Assembly (NCBI GenBank): GCA_963931865.1
Contig: OZ007513.1
Coordinates: 6,866,157 to 6,930,156 of the forward strand
From: Axinella damicornis
Taxonomy: Eukaryota; Porifera; Demospongiae; Axinellida; Axinellidae
Length of the DNA: 64,000 bases
Reading direction: 5' to 3'
The translations under genes and the position numbers were made by a program. The stretch's first letter is position 1. Every line of letters begins with the position of its first letter. Under the pieces are notes generated by a model. That model saw nothing but the letters and a program-made list of their open reading frames with translations. It did no database searches and had not been told where the DNA came from. Below are positions 34,879 to 46,818 of this stretch, piece after piece.

Positions 34879-37800
34879 TTAAAATTTGGGTATTGTAATA
34901 ATAACCTCTTCTCCTTCACAGTCACACTGAAACCAAAGATCCTGCACCTGAATCTTCACACCAGTTGAAACAGAGCAGGTATGCTAATATACAAAGATAA
35001 AATGGCAATGGGAATGGTTTAAATTCAAAGGATGGTTTATATATAATCACTAATGGAGTACTACCATACCTGGTAGCATCCTCCTCCCCAGAAGCCTGCA
35101 GTTGTAGTAATTCCACCTACTGTTCTTGACCACTGCCTTCCATGCTCCACACAGCGAGAACCAGACCCATATGTTTCAGCTAAAACATTATCGGCCGGCT
35201 GTGCTGCTACAATGGAGCACTCCTTTAATGTGCCACCTATCTAGAATGATGGAAAATTATTGCAGTGGCAAACAGGCCAATTAGCACCAGAAATGTTCTA
35301 TGTAAACTGAAGGATGAGTAAGTGATCAGTTCATATTGTGAATGAAGACACTGACGTGCACTCAGAAGGTTTAGTTCTTGACAGGCATGAGCTGACTGAC
35401 AGATCATGCATGTCACAAACACTTGAATTGCATTTACCGTGAATCGATCTTGAAAAGGGCAGAAGTCTGTAGAAAATAACGATCCGCCAACCGTTGGAGC
35501 AATGCTGCTGTCAAAATTTGCCCCATTGCTGCCAGTAAAATACTGCAAGGAAAATAACATTTACATGAACATTACGTAGTTTCAATCTCTAATAATTGCA
35601 CATTCCACAACCAGGGTGTGCAGTGGTGCACTGGTCGGGTGAAATACTCAGCTCTCGCTCTCTCCTGCATGGGTTTGAATCCCACTCAAGCCCCCCCCCC
35701 CAAGTTCATGGGGCTCAGGACATGCATGAAAACCTTGCATGTATTTGTGATGTGACATTCTTGGGTTATGAAATCTGAACTGAACTTCAAGGTAGTGTCA
35801 GCAAATGTGTAACTGAATGACCTGAAGCTAGTACCTGGTTGACCTGGTAGGGCTATCTCAACTGGTTACAGCTTGACTACCAAAAATTGTGTACACAAAC
35901 AGAGCAGGTACATTACCTGACCACTAATGGTCCCAAATTTCGGTTAATAATGGTCAATACCATAGTCTTGTGGATGAATGCCCCCACCCCCAACATTTTG
36001 GTTCAATTTCCTGCAATTGATGTACTTGATCTGCTTAAAATTAACCTCATTCCCAAGTCCCTCACATGCAACAATGAAAGTTAAGCTTCTTTGCTGTGCA
36101 GGGAGGGGGGGGAGCCTGGGACTGAGCCCACAATTGTTTGGTAGAACTGAAGTATCTTTAGCTGAGTCAAACAACCCCTGCAGTGAACTGCTTATACCTA
36201 TCAGTTTGAGTGTTATTAGCATTCATTTGGTCAATTTTGCCACAGTGAAGAATTAAGCTGTAGTGGAAAGGAATCATCCCTACAACAGTTCAACAGCTAC
36301 CCTGTAACCATGTTCCATTAAAATTCCTATCAAAATCAAGGAATGATCATGCATGGAGGATGTATATATGCTTGTGTAATTTTGGGCCAAACTTCAGTCT
36401 GTTTACAGGACCTTCATGTGTTGTGCTGTTGTGTTGTGCTGTTGACTCGAATAAGTATTTGTTGCATGCAGATAATTGTTACTGGATCAGCTCTATTATG
36501 TGTTCTGACAGACCTCAGTGTTTGTTATGATTGGAAAGGTTGTTTGATCAATAGCATACCGGGCCTAACATAAATGAGCAGTTAGGTAAGTACAATGGCT
36601 CAGGCTGAACCTGAGGTGCAATTTGGTGTTACTGAATAGTCATGTGAATTTACATTGTGCCCAAGCTAAGTGCATTCTGGCGTGTTCGAAGGGGCACAGA
36701 ACTGGTGTGGTTGTTTAATAATTGGCTGCATCTCTGATGGGTCATTCAACTATAGTTTTGGCCTCCTCATGTGCAATGTTTCTTGGAAAGAATGCACAAA
36801 AGCTTTAACTCAAGATCAATACCAATAACAGACCCCATACATGTATCATAGCTAATTTACCTGAAACTCTGATGGAGGTGGCGAAGCTCCAAGATCAACC
36901 AAGTTGCATGCTGATACAATACTCTTGTCTGCAGTACACCCAAGTCGAATCGGAAACACACGCAAGCGATTGCAGAATGGAGCCAGTGTTGATTGACTGG
37001 GTAAGGAGGGCAAAGTATTTGGTGTTATTTATCAGCAGCTGTTATTATTTTGTGCGACACCTCAGCAGTTAATGTGTGTCAATCCATTCCCCACAGCTTC
37101 CGTGAGCAAACCTACAGCCAGCATTTCTCCCCCATGCCAATTCTTCAGCCATAGAGTAGTTCGGAATGTACCACCTAGAAGTCCAAAGACAAAGCTTAAT
37201 TCATGATTAAGACACACTACCAAAATATACTGGTATTTACATCATGTTGACCACAATTATTATACCCATCTTATTAGATTTGCTTGACAGTGCAAGCTAG
37301 TTATTTATGCAAATATAGCCCTGTTACACCAGGCATTTAAACCGGTTCAGGATCCGGATTAAACTAAACCGGATCGGTGTAAACGCTCTAATCTGGATTG
37401 GAAACCGGTTTACGTAGGATATGGCCATGGGTTGACCTGGATTGAATCTGGATTAGGATCAGATTAGGCCAGTTTGAGGTGCATGTAAACAGCTGGAGCG
37501 GTTTCTAAGTGGATTATCTGCTGCACATTGAAGCTGTCAGTATTCATGACAAGTAGTCCCACAAGTTGTGAGAGAAGATTCACGAGCTAAACTGGCTCAA
37601 AAGTTGCATGTGAGGGATCTTGTGAAGCAGCTAGGTGGACGTTGGGTGGGCTCAGAAATGTAACAGAAATATTAATGGCACCTGTCTCTGTGGTTCAGGT
37701 GTTTCGTATAAACCTTTCTGTTGTCATAAGCTACGTTTACACTACTAAACCGGGTTACTTTAAACAGGATTAGAATCCGGAGTAGAAGTGTCAGCTGCAA

Positions 37801-40800
37801 ATGAGAGTGTAGCATTAGTCTCACTTCCAGCCAGGAAAATGAGAAACAAATCGGTCTGGCACTATACTAACTTAGCATAGCACACTTCAGTTTATTAAAT
37901 CTAATTTTCTTGTCTGTTATAACAATGCTAGATATAGCTAACATACTCCAAGCATGAGTTTGAGCGTAACGAAAGATCGTGAAAGCCTTATCTCTCTACA
38001 CTCCATTACAATACTCCTGCCTGAAGTGTGAGAATTGTGGATTTGGGAGACTTTGCATGTGCACTTATGGAACAGCATACCCACTGTCCTGAAGGAGTCC
38101 AAATGTAATTCTGGAAAATGGTGCATTAAACAAGGATATTCCTGTCATTCCTTCATTCTGCAGGGAACAGCAAACCATTATGATATGTGACAGAAATTGC
38201 TATTCAATAAGTGGATACACGTAAGGCCGTCAATAGGGTCAAGGACTGATTTCTACTCTCAATTCCAACTGCATGCCACACATGCTACACTGAGTATACA
38301 GTCCTCTACGGCAGCTATATATAGAGTTGTTGCTTCAATTTACCCCAAGCAACCGCTGCTCCCAGTGTGATGTTGCAGTGCCTGGACCACCTTGGTTCTC
38401 TACTTCAACTCCTCGAAGGGTGGAACAGTTGTAGTGAATCATTGCTTGCTCCTGCACGAAAAGATTGTTGTAGCTAGTACGTATTTACTCACATGCTAAA
38501 TAGCTAGTCCCTTGCAATGGTACGTTAAAACATACACAAACTGTGTACTACAGCTTACTATAACATTTGGTGTTACAAGAAGTTGAACTTCATGGTTTAT
38601 AACTCCATTTCGTGTCTGCCAGTCAGTATACACTTCGGTTCTGAGAGTGTTGGTACTAGCAATCGGAAATCTGAAAAGAAATATTCATTCTGAAATAGCA
38701 TAGTGATTACGCATGGCATCCAAACTCAATGAACAGGTCAGCTAGACAACACCAACACTGTGAATTAGATCATGAAGTGAGTATACGTATATGGTCGCAT
38801 AGATTGCTTCACTCTACCCTGTGATAATCATTTCCTTTGCAATTCTTGGGTTTGGCTCTGTAGAGTCCTGTGTGGTAATTCACTGATGTGGGCCACTGTA
38901 TAGTGGCCGAAACTTTTGTTTCTAACTTCTTGAAATACATATTCGGTTGGTGCATGAGCTAATACACTGGGCTTGGTTTAGGCTGTAATACACTCTGACA
39001 CTTAACGGTTTACGTATACAAAGGTTACAATACCGTGGACCAAACATTTGTTATCTTTCAAGGAAATTAAAGCAATGCTAGTGACGTAGAATAGATTGGC
39101 CATGCATGGTTTGTGTTTGGGTAGCACACCCTTCTTTGCAGGTCACCTTTCTGGTGTAACATGTTCTCGTTGATAGCTCTCGACCTCGGTAATCACATCT
39201 TATAGCTGCATATATGCGGGATCAATGGCCTCAAGCTGTCCATATGGCGATGTATCACAATGCCTTTACAGGAAGATAGTGTAGCAAGATGGAGTGGAGT
39301 CAGAATACTTTTGAGTTACAGTGCTGACCTTGTCATAGGGGGCACAAAGTCTGCTGACAAGGGCAATACCAGTACAAGAATCTAGTTACTCTTGTTGTTG
39401 TGTGATGCAATTATGCATGCTGGCTATAGAGATTCATGATCAGTAACAAAATGAATACAGAATAATTTACCCAGAACCATCAAATGGTGGACGTCCAAAC
39501 GTGTCTCTTGGAGTGCGGGGATTTCCAGTCTCATCACGGAAAAATGGATACAAGGAAGAACTAAAGGCCTGCATGAATGATTAATAATCGTTTAAACATA
39601 ATTCATTTGCAAACCATCCAACAATCCAACGAATAACTGGTGGACTCCCAAATATAAGGCTCGTGACTAGTATTTGACAAGCTTGCGGCAGGTAAACTTT
39701 CATAGGAGACTCATCAGATTCAACAGATCAAGGTTCATGTAAGTATACTTCCATTTCTGGTTTACCCAATGCATGAAGCAACAGAGATTATTCCCCCTTC
39801 TTGTACCGTAGACCGGCAGCCCATGCAACTAAATTAAATGTTATTCATTGTTCTCCCATTCTGTTGCTCTCTGGAATGCTTTACCATCCTCTGTACATGC
39901 CTCTAACTGCCTGTCCTTGTTTAAACATGCATTATCTGAATTGATCTCACAGTCCTATGCTTTGAATCTTGACTGTTGACATGTGTAGTTTGTTAAACCT
40001 ACGAAGAAGCCACTCAGGAGTACTAAGGTATGGCTTAGTAACGTAAACGGAATTAATATGGAATCGTATTGTCAATCCGTCGTAAAGTCTCCAGATTCTC
40101 CAGCACTGAAAGTGATCGGCAATGCAGAATGGAATGGAATAGACTAAAGAATCTGCAACTAATAATGAATTAATGTCTTCGTGGTGACAACTACATCAGG
40201 CATGCTGAGCTACGTAAACTTTGGGGCCAAGCAAAAATTGGTCAGTGCATGCATGTGTAACTGATGTAGGCCTGCAAACTATCTATCCTGGCACTAGCAT
40301 CCAGTTAAGGAATAGTACATTATTCACTGATGTACCTACAACTATTAAATTATACTAGTCTCGTTCCCAGACCCCCTTTGGAAAAATCGAGGGGGGTCTG
40401 GGAACGAGACTACAATAATACATGTTGGTCTTGAGAATTTGAAGTAACAGCAATGATTACATGTACCAAGACAGGTCAGAAAATCCTGCCTATTTGTAAT
40501 AGGCTTCTGTTTTCCTTTGAAAATAGTACATTGATGATTTAGGAGCTTTTGGTGTAGTTCCTTTACATTCATGGTTGCATATAATACATACAATACGTAC
40601 CAGAGTATGAAGAACCTCATGTATCCCAGTTTCAATCATTTCCTAATCAGACTCACTATCAATCTGGCCAGCACAGAAATTTATTATTCCTGCAATCGGC
40701 CTGAAAAATATCAAGATTTGATTGAACTTCAATTCAATTGCAAGTACACAGACTGTTTATGATAAGTATGACATGACTCTGTCCTATTCACTTGAAGGAA

Positions 40801-42592
40801 ACTTTATAGCTTGATCAGAGGAGTCAGTTTACAACCATAGAGTGCGCACTCATTTCAAAGAGAGTGTAATTAACACTTTCACCAGCAAGTGTAGACCCAG
40901 ATCTGTCCCTTCAACCTTTCACGCATCTGATATTACAAAGGTTTAAGCGAATGCTTAAAATTTTAATAAAGCAAGTCAACTAGTAGACTTTTAGCCATGT
41001 ATATAAGTCCGTGAAAATTGTGCTTAGTTGAGAGGTGTTAATGGCCGTATCTCTCAACTGCTTGAGAATTCTTACATGTAAATGCAAACATGAATTTGAA
41101 CCCTGATAATTTGCAGCCTCCTAATTATCTAGGTTCAAATTCCATGGATGTTTTGCAGAATCTGATGCTTCTCACCTGTCTAGTGAGGACTCCAAATCAC
41201 AAGACGTTGCAAACGCAAAAGTGTTGGGATTGGCACAGGCGATGGTTCCCACATACAGGATAAAGTCGGTAATGACTCCAGGCCCATCAACTCCCACGGT
41301 TACACATGTACTGGAGTCGCCATTGCACTGTACACATTGCTGAGTAAATATTAGAAATGACATTTTCATCATGGTCCAGTGTTAGCCTCATTCACAGGCA
41401 CTCACTACCGAGTGCTTGGGAACGAGGCTAGGTCCAGTGTGTGTGTATATGTTAATGGACACTGGACATGTTCATATTAATAACATACTGAAAATAAGAA
41501 CTATAAAATTCCATGATAGACGCTAATGTCAGTAACAACCATGAGGTGCCTGTGCGTATCTCAACTAGGTGAGCTAGAGGCATGTGAGATATGGGAATAG
41601 TCAAATGAATGCTATACGGTTTGAACGGGTAATTATAGGCTGTGGATGGGGTCATTTGGGTATTGCTGTATTCATTTATGTATATAATAGCACTTTACTA
41701 TCATTGTTCTTTTCATTTTGCCTCAATGAATGTAATCTTCTTTATCTCCCCATAAATAGGTCAATTTTACCAAAGTGGCATAGAAATCGATCACCTCCAA
41801 GAGGTTCTCATACTTCCTGGGAAAATGCCAGTGGCAGTGAGGCAACGTCCAATATGGGGTTTCTTGAAGCACGAGCTACCGGATGCGACTGGTGGTAAGA
41901 AGTGCTGGGCCACCACCATGAATCGAGGGGAGCAGGGAGAGGGGCTGATTGACGGAACATACATGGACTACCGAGTGGACAGTATCCTGTCTGCTGGTTT
42001 TAAGTTCAAGAACAAGTAACATAATTATCTGTTCAACCTGGTCATGTGACATTGTAGCTAATCATTGAACTCCGTGCATATTTAGCAGCTGCTGCAGTAA
42101 CGACACAACCGTGACATGAACAATTTACAGATCAAACTGCATTATATTACATTAATTTTGTCTTTTTTAACTGAGTACATGTGCCAAATGTCTTACTGTT
42201 GGATGATGTATGAGCAATTAACCTCTATCCATGTTCCAATTAACTTTTCATGCCACTATCCCATCTTTAGTTATTTGCAGTATGTATTGCACGTGACTAA
42301 AGGTGATTAAGTATAATAAGTTAACTAGATGGTATTTAGTTGTAGTTATGGTTAACTAACCAACACTGAGTGGGATGGAGGCCTCGGAATGTACCTAAGC
42401 TAACTCTATCACATGTAAATGACATCGGTGTGGTTTTACTGGACTGAGGGTATGTGTATTTTAAGGCTGAGATGATATTTCAGGGGCCGATCCACACGGG
42501 GGGGTGGGTTGGGTGGTAATTGTTGGTTACAGTCCTCTTACTCATGGCTTCAGATTCATTTTCATGCAGGGGATGCAAATGTCTCCATTTTG

Positions 42593-42628
<36 letters not shown>

Positions 42629-45600
42629 AGTTATATACAATGCTGAGAAAGAGGGAATGGACGCAGCAACAGTGCAGGCAAACCATGAAGTTGTTATGAC
42701 AGACCATCAGAAAATAATGGCAATGTTGTTACCACACTGCCTCACCACCTCTATGAGGGTTCAAAGTATATACCTCCAGATACTGCTTTTGGTTATGTGG
42801 CTGCAGCAAAGTTCTCCCCCTACATGGCATTACTTTGCATATAATTGTAACTAGATTCTTGTAATTTTCCTAGAATAGACTCATTTCCATATAAAATTAT
42901 GTGTCATTGAGTTCATCACCACAATCATTAACGCCCCAGAATGGCAATATTAATTCTTTGGCTAGCCTTTCAATCTGCATGGAGAAACAAAACTTCAATG
43001 ACTTGTCGAGCAGACAAAGGTAATGGAAAGTTTTAAGCAAACGACTACCTGATACAGTCACACTGAGGTATGTAATTGTCTGGTAAGCGTTCCACGGCAG
43101 TATGAGAGTTTTAAACTAAATTGTCATTCTAAAGCTGACTAATTCAAGGATCTTCAAGGAAGACATACTTGTGGTCTGCATGTGCTAATATACAACATGC
43201 GGAAGTTACTAAAAGACTGCAAAGCTTAAGACTGCATCGATATATGTTTCTTTTATGAGCAGCTGCACCGTGACATCTTTTGAAGTTTAAATAATGCTCA
43301 TTGAGAAAATTACATTCAGTTCCAGAAGTTGCTGTGTGTCATGAGGACTGGGAGTTGTGATAACCACAGACTTGTTAATTTATGCGTCATTCCTTTTTTT
43401 TGCCGTGCTTAGGAATGGCAACAGCTAACAGTACTTACACTTTTGCCTCCCTTTTATTTTTGGAAGTCTTCCTTATTAGCCTCACTGTGCTACTAGCCTT
43501 TCCTTATGCATTTTTGCATTGAACATGTTTAAAAGGGGGGAAAAAACCCAAAACAGTGACTTTCCATAAAAGATCAGACCCTTATGACATAAGCTGGTAC
43601 TTGATTTCATCGTAGTACCTCCTCAACAAAGGAGTGTGTACAGCACATTTTCTGGGAATGCTCACGCATGCGCAAGCAGTGGATACCAGGCCGTCTTCTC
43701 TCCTCCCACGCGGCCTGGGAACGAGGCTAATGAATCAGATGCAACTTGAGATGTGGCAATGGTAACAAGTTTAAGGGTAGTAGCACATGAATACTCTATA
43801 GAAGGTTGAATTCCTCCAGTGCAAGAAAACATCCGTGGGGAAGCTTCCGAGCATGATCATCTGGAATACCTCATCAATTCATAAGCCTGGACTCTTACAT
43901 GCACTACCTAATTAGAAGAGCTAGAGCAGTCCTGTATAATGAATGTACAGAATGTTGAATGGTGAACAGAAAGAGCTTCAAGTGACTCATTAACAATGAG
44001 AGTAGCTTCCGAGCATGATTGTCAGGAATACCTCATCTATTCATAAGCCTGGACTCTTACATTCACTGCCTAATTAGATGAGAGCAGTCTGTATACAGAA
44101 AATGTTTATAAGAAGAACAGTGCAACAACTGGAATACCTCATCTATTCATAAGCCTGGATTCACTGCCCAATTAATGTAAACAGAAGAGAGCAGTCACGC
44201 ATAATGTAGAGAATGCAAGTTTAATGGTAAACAGAAAGAGCTTCATTGACAAGTGACTGTTGTGATACTCTCGCAACATAATTATCCTGTCTTCGAATAA
44301 GACTGCACCATAGTGCCATCATGCAGGGTAGGTTCACCAGCACATCAAACTGCATGGAGTACCTCATGCATCTATTGATGCCATTCCTAAGCTTGGTTGG
44401 GTACACTGATGCATCGAACATTGACAAGTGACTGTTGTGACACCCTGGCAACATAATTATCCTGTCTTCCAATAAGACTGCACAATAGCACCATCATGCA
44501 GAGCTGGAGTGTGGGCATGTCTTAGCTATAAGCTTTCCAGGAACTTGCTGGTGACGATTGGTATGTATACAGTGCTGTTTGATGCATCTATTGATGCCAT
44601 TCCTAAGCTTGGTTGGGTACACTGATGCATCAAACAGCACTGTATACATACCAATCGTCACCAGCAAGTTCCTGGAACAGTAAGCCTGTGGATCCAATCT
44701 GTCAATAGCCACATCCGTACACGGCACCTATCTCCAAAGACATTGCCGGTCTAAATGACGCCATCAAGCATGTTGCAGATATGCAACGTTACGGCTTAAA
44801 CGGCTAATCTGTTAAAGCAGCATAGTTCTGTACCCTTAACCTTATAGATAGTTAACGTTCACAAGGTAACAACATCACTAACAGTACCTTCAAGTGGTCT
44901 TCAGGGATTGTTATAACGCTACAGGTTGTTGTAGTTGCACACTAGTCGTACTTCTCCAATCGGAAGAAAAAAGGTACCACCCACACAGTCTCTACAGAAT
45001 GCAAGTTGAGAGGATCACTTGAGGGACATAATAAGAGCTGTATGTTGTAGTGTATATAGGTATCATTCATTGACACATCCTAAATACCTAATACTGTACA
45101 GTGGGGAATTTATCATGATCATGACTATCATCCAATATTTTCGCAGACGGATCACCGCTCTACAACCTAGAAGAGTGCTCTAGCTAGTGGTTCCCACACC
45201 AATGTAAGTGAGGGTTTATATAAGACTCCCTTTAACAATCTATCACATCTTTGCCAATTAGATGAGTCACTTAATCAATCTGTAAACGATTACTCCCCTG
45301 ATTACTATTACAGTTGACTGTAGTAGAATCTATCTCCCAGACTGGAGTAGACCAGGTATACCAGTCACTTTGTCTTCCCAAGTGATAATAGAGAGAGCAG
45401 TAAGAGGGCTTAACCCACTGAATGGAGGGCAGCGCTTTGGCAGGCCAAGACTATAGTCCCAAAGCAATCTTGTTAATTTCACTAATTCCCTTACCTTTCA
45501 AGCAGTATTGGGGCTGTAGCTGGAATGACTGTCAGGGCTTCTTCAAAGAAACTTTCCACCACAGGCATGATATTATTCTGTAGTGCATGGATTTTAAAAA

Positions 45601-46818
45601 AAGTTAGATGTCAGTCTGAGTGCTACTGTAGACACCTGTTAGCTATACGTGATGTCAGCTCATGTGGCTGAATTTGAAAATTATTAACTGATAAGAGCTA
45701 CTGTTTGCGCATACATGCACCACCTCATGAAATGATGGGTATCGTATATCGTTGTTCAGCTACCAACCGGACTATCATTCAGTATACGTATACACTGCAA
45801 GTACAAAAGATTCCAACCCATATGCGAACTCACCTGGATCCTGTTTCTCTGGGTTGCAGTGAGCCTGTAGGGAAGGGGAAGTAATGATTGGGTTTACCCA
45901 GACAAGACTACCACATGCTCCTCTTACCCATCCACACTGCTGTCATAAAAGACTGAAATCCTGAAAGGTGCAAAGACAGCAGATTGCCTCTTCACCGGCT
46001 GCCTTTCATTACCTATCTGCACTCCAACTACCATCTATGGTGTGTATGCATAATAAGTTATTCAGAAGTGACAATTATAATCAATAGCAAATACAATACT
46101 ACATTCACTTAGCTGCAAGGTAGGAGTAATATTAATCTGGTATGTATGTATCTCTGCTGACACGCAGTGTCAGTATAAGGATCACAACAGAAGCACAATG
46201 GGAAATTCACCTATACCCATATGCACAAAACGGACCAAAAACAACAGCATGCTAAGACAGCTTATATGTATCTCTGCTGACATGCAGTGTCAGTATAAGG
46301 ATCACAACAGAAGCACAATGGGAAATTCACCTATACCCATATGCACAAAACGGACCAAAAACAACAGCATGCTAAGACAGCTTATATGTATCTCTGCTGA
46401 CATGCAGTGGCAGTATAATGATCACAACAGAAGGACAATGGGAAATTCACCTATACCCATGCGCAAAACGAACCAAAAACAACAGCATGCTAAGACAGCT
46501 TATATGTATCTCTGATGACATGCAGTGGCAGTATAAGTATCACAACAGAAGGACAATGGGAAATTCACCTATACCCATATGCACAAAACGGACCAAAAGC
46601 AACAGCATGCTGAGACAGTTTAGAAGCCTCTTCTCCATGACTGATTCTTGTTGTACTGCGCTGAGTTATAAATGTTAGGTAGACTGTTCAAACTGGTGAT
46701 CATAAACATAGCCTACCTTGGGATTTCCTTCGTGGATGCATAGGAAGTCCTCAGCTTCAGTACACATAATCAACACTATCAAAACAGCACACAGCAGGAG
46801 AGAAGATACACCAGCCAT
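34879..46818 (-). CDS. Leishmanolysin-like (M8) zinc metallopeptidase
   Basis: Minus-strand exons: 46717-46818 (ATG, signal peptide, [10 protein letters not shown]), 45834-45864, 45495-45577, 44888-44941, 41176-41339 ([16 protein letters not shown]), 40601-40700 (PIAGIINFC ... HEVLHTL), 39471-39568 ([11 protein letters not shown]), 38559-38670, 38344-38451 ([18 protein letters not shown]), 38081-38157 (NEGMTG ... LLQDSG), 37095-37174 ([17 protein letters not shown]), 36861-36996, 35438-35542, 35070-35240 (ETYGSGSRC) and 34879-34983 (stop). HEVLH supplies two zinc ligands and the catalytic Glu, SHWEQR the distal His, NEGMTG the Met-turn. Family role: secreted or cell-surface protease. Phases agree at most junctions; exceptions are before 45864 and between 37095 and 36996. 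A TAG lies in frame nine codons before HEVLH (40639-40641), so this allele may be dead or misread. Confidence 0.85.
35617..35800 (+). mobile_element. tRNA-derived SINE
   Basis: A 5' half resembling a tRNA gene: GTGCAGTGGTGCACTGGTCG as A-box region and GGTTTGAATCC (35672-35682) as B-box, 45-50 bp apart as in Pol III internal promoters. A C11 run and an unrelated tail follow. Lies antisense in an M8 intron. Confidence 0.55.
37318..37800. repeat. AACCGG-rich inverted-repeat block
   Basis: Both ends carry variants of AAACCGGTT...GGATCCGGATTA (37340-37400) and TAAACCGGGTTACTTTAAAC (37748-37770), with further GGATTGAATCTGGATTAGG motifs inside. Looks like a MITE with subterminal repeats; ends not precisely placed. 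In an M8 intron. Confidence 0.45.
40356..40412. mobile_element. Short TIR element, TAGTCTCG subtype, 57 bp
   Basis: Near-perfect hairpin: TAGTCTCGTTCCCAGACCCC and its complement around a short loop. Flanks AAATTATAC and CAATAATAC match at 7 of 9 positions, consistent with a 9-bp target duplication. In an M8 intron. Confidence 0.85.
41383..41430. mobile_element. Short TIR element, 48 bp, with 10-bp flanking repeat
   Basis: Ends TAGCCTCATTCACAGG and TTGGGAACGAGGCTA. Exact direct flanks GGTCCAGTGT at 41373-41382 and 41431-41440. Just upstream (in gene sense) of M8 exon 41176-41339. Confidence 0.88.
41760..42019 (+). CDS. Orphan ITIH C-terminal last exon, antisense in M8 intron
   Basis: Plus strand: pyrimidine-rich acceptor (CATAAATAG) then a frame of 86 codons with stop at 42017-42019. 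It reads [20 protein letters not shown] ... [12 protein letters not shown] ... CWATTMN ... [16 protein letters not shown]. It is paralogous to exon 30761-31004 of the minus-strand ITIH-domain gene, including splice position and stop, but its frame is intact. No DPHF exon precedes it on the plus strand; upstream sequence is M8 exon 41176-41339 in antisense. Probably a stray duplicated exon; a distant partner exon is possible. Confidence 0.75.
42596..42626 (+). repeat. 31-nt poly(G) run
   Basis: Uninterrupted 31 G, within an M8 intron. Similar uninterrupted runs: 25 G at 53238-53262 and 23 C at 60421-60443. Confidence 0.97.
43666..43728. mobile_element. Composite relative of the TAGCCTCG family
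   Basis: One end is GGCCTGGGAACGAGGCTA; the other is CGCATGCGCAAGCAGTGGAT followed by ACCAGGCC. The same second end type occurs at 53136-53213 and 53786-53852. Confidence 0.6.
43851..44505 (+). repeat. Direct repeats within M8 intron
   Basis: CTTCCGAGCATGAT...GGAATACCTCATC followed by ATTCATAAGCCTGGA recurs at 43851, 44008 and (partial) 44130. A second direct pair, about 85 bp, starts at 44237 and 44423 (TTGACAAGTGACTGTTGTGA ... CATCATGCAG). Confidence 0.85.
44537..44675. repeat. Perfect 52-bp inverted repeat, 35-nt loop
   Basis: Arms 44537-44588 and 44624-44675 are exact reverse complements (left arm begins CCAGGAACTTGCTGGTGACG). The loop TTGATGCCATTCCTAAGCTT region also occurs as a direct copy at 44368-44420. 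Confidence 0.97.
46145..46628 (+). repeat. 120-bp tandem repeat, about 4 copies
   Basis: TATCTCTGCTGACATGCAGT recurs at 46149, 46269, 46389 and 46507 (periods 120, 120, 118). Because 120 is a multiple of three a frame stays open across the units, but it has no start context or domain. In M8 intron 1. Confidence 0.93.

Noticed and set aside
37935..38035. Alternative M8 exon ([14 protein letters not shown], minus)
   Set aside because: Looked like the VSRITLALLEDSG block, but exon 38081-38157 carries the true block with Met-turn and correct phase.
46198..46678. Plus frames across the 120-bp array
   Set aside because: Open only because the repeat length is a multiple of three.
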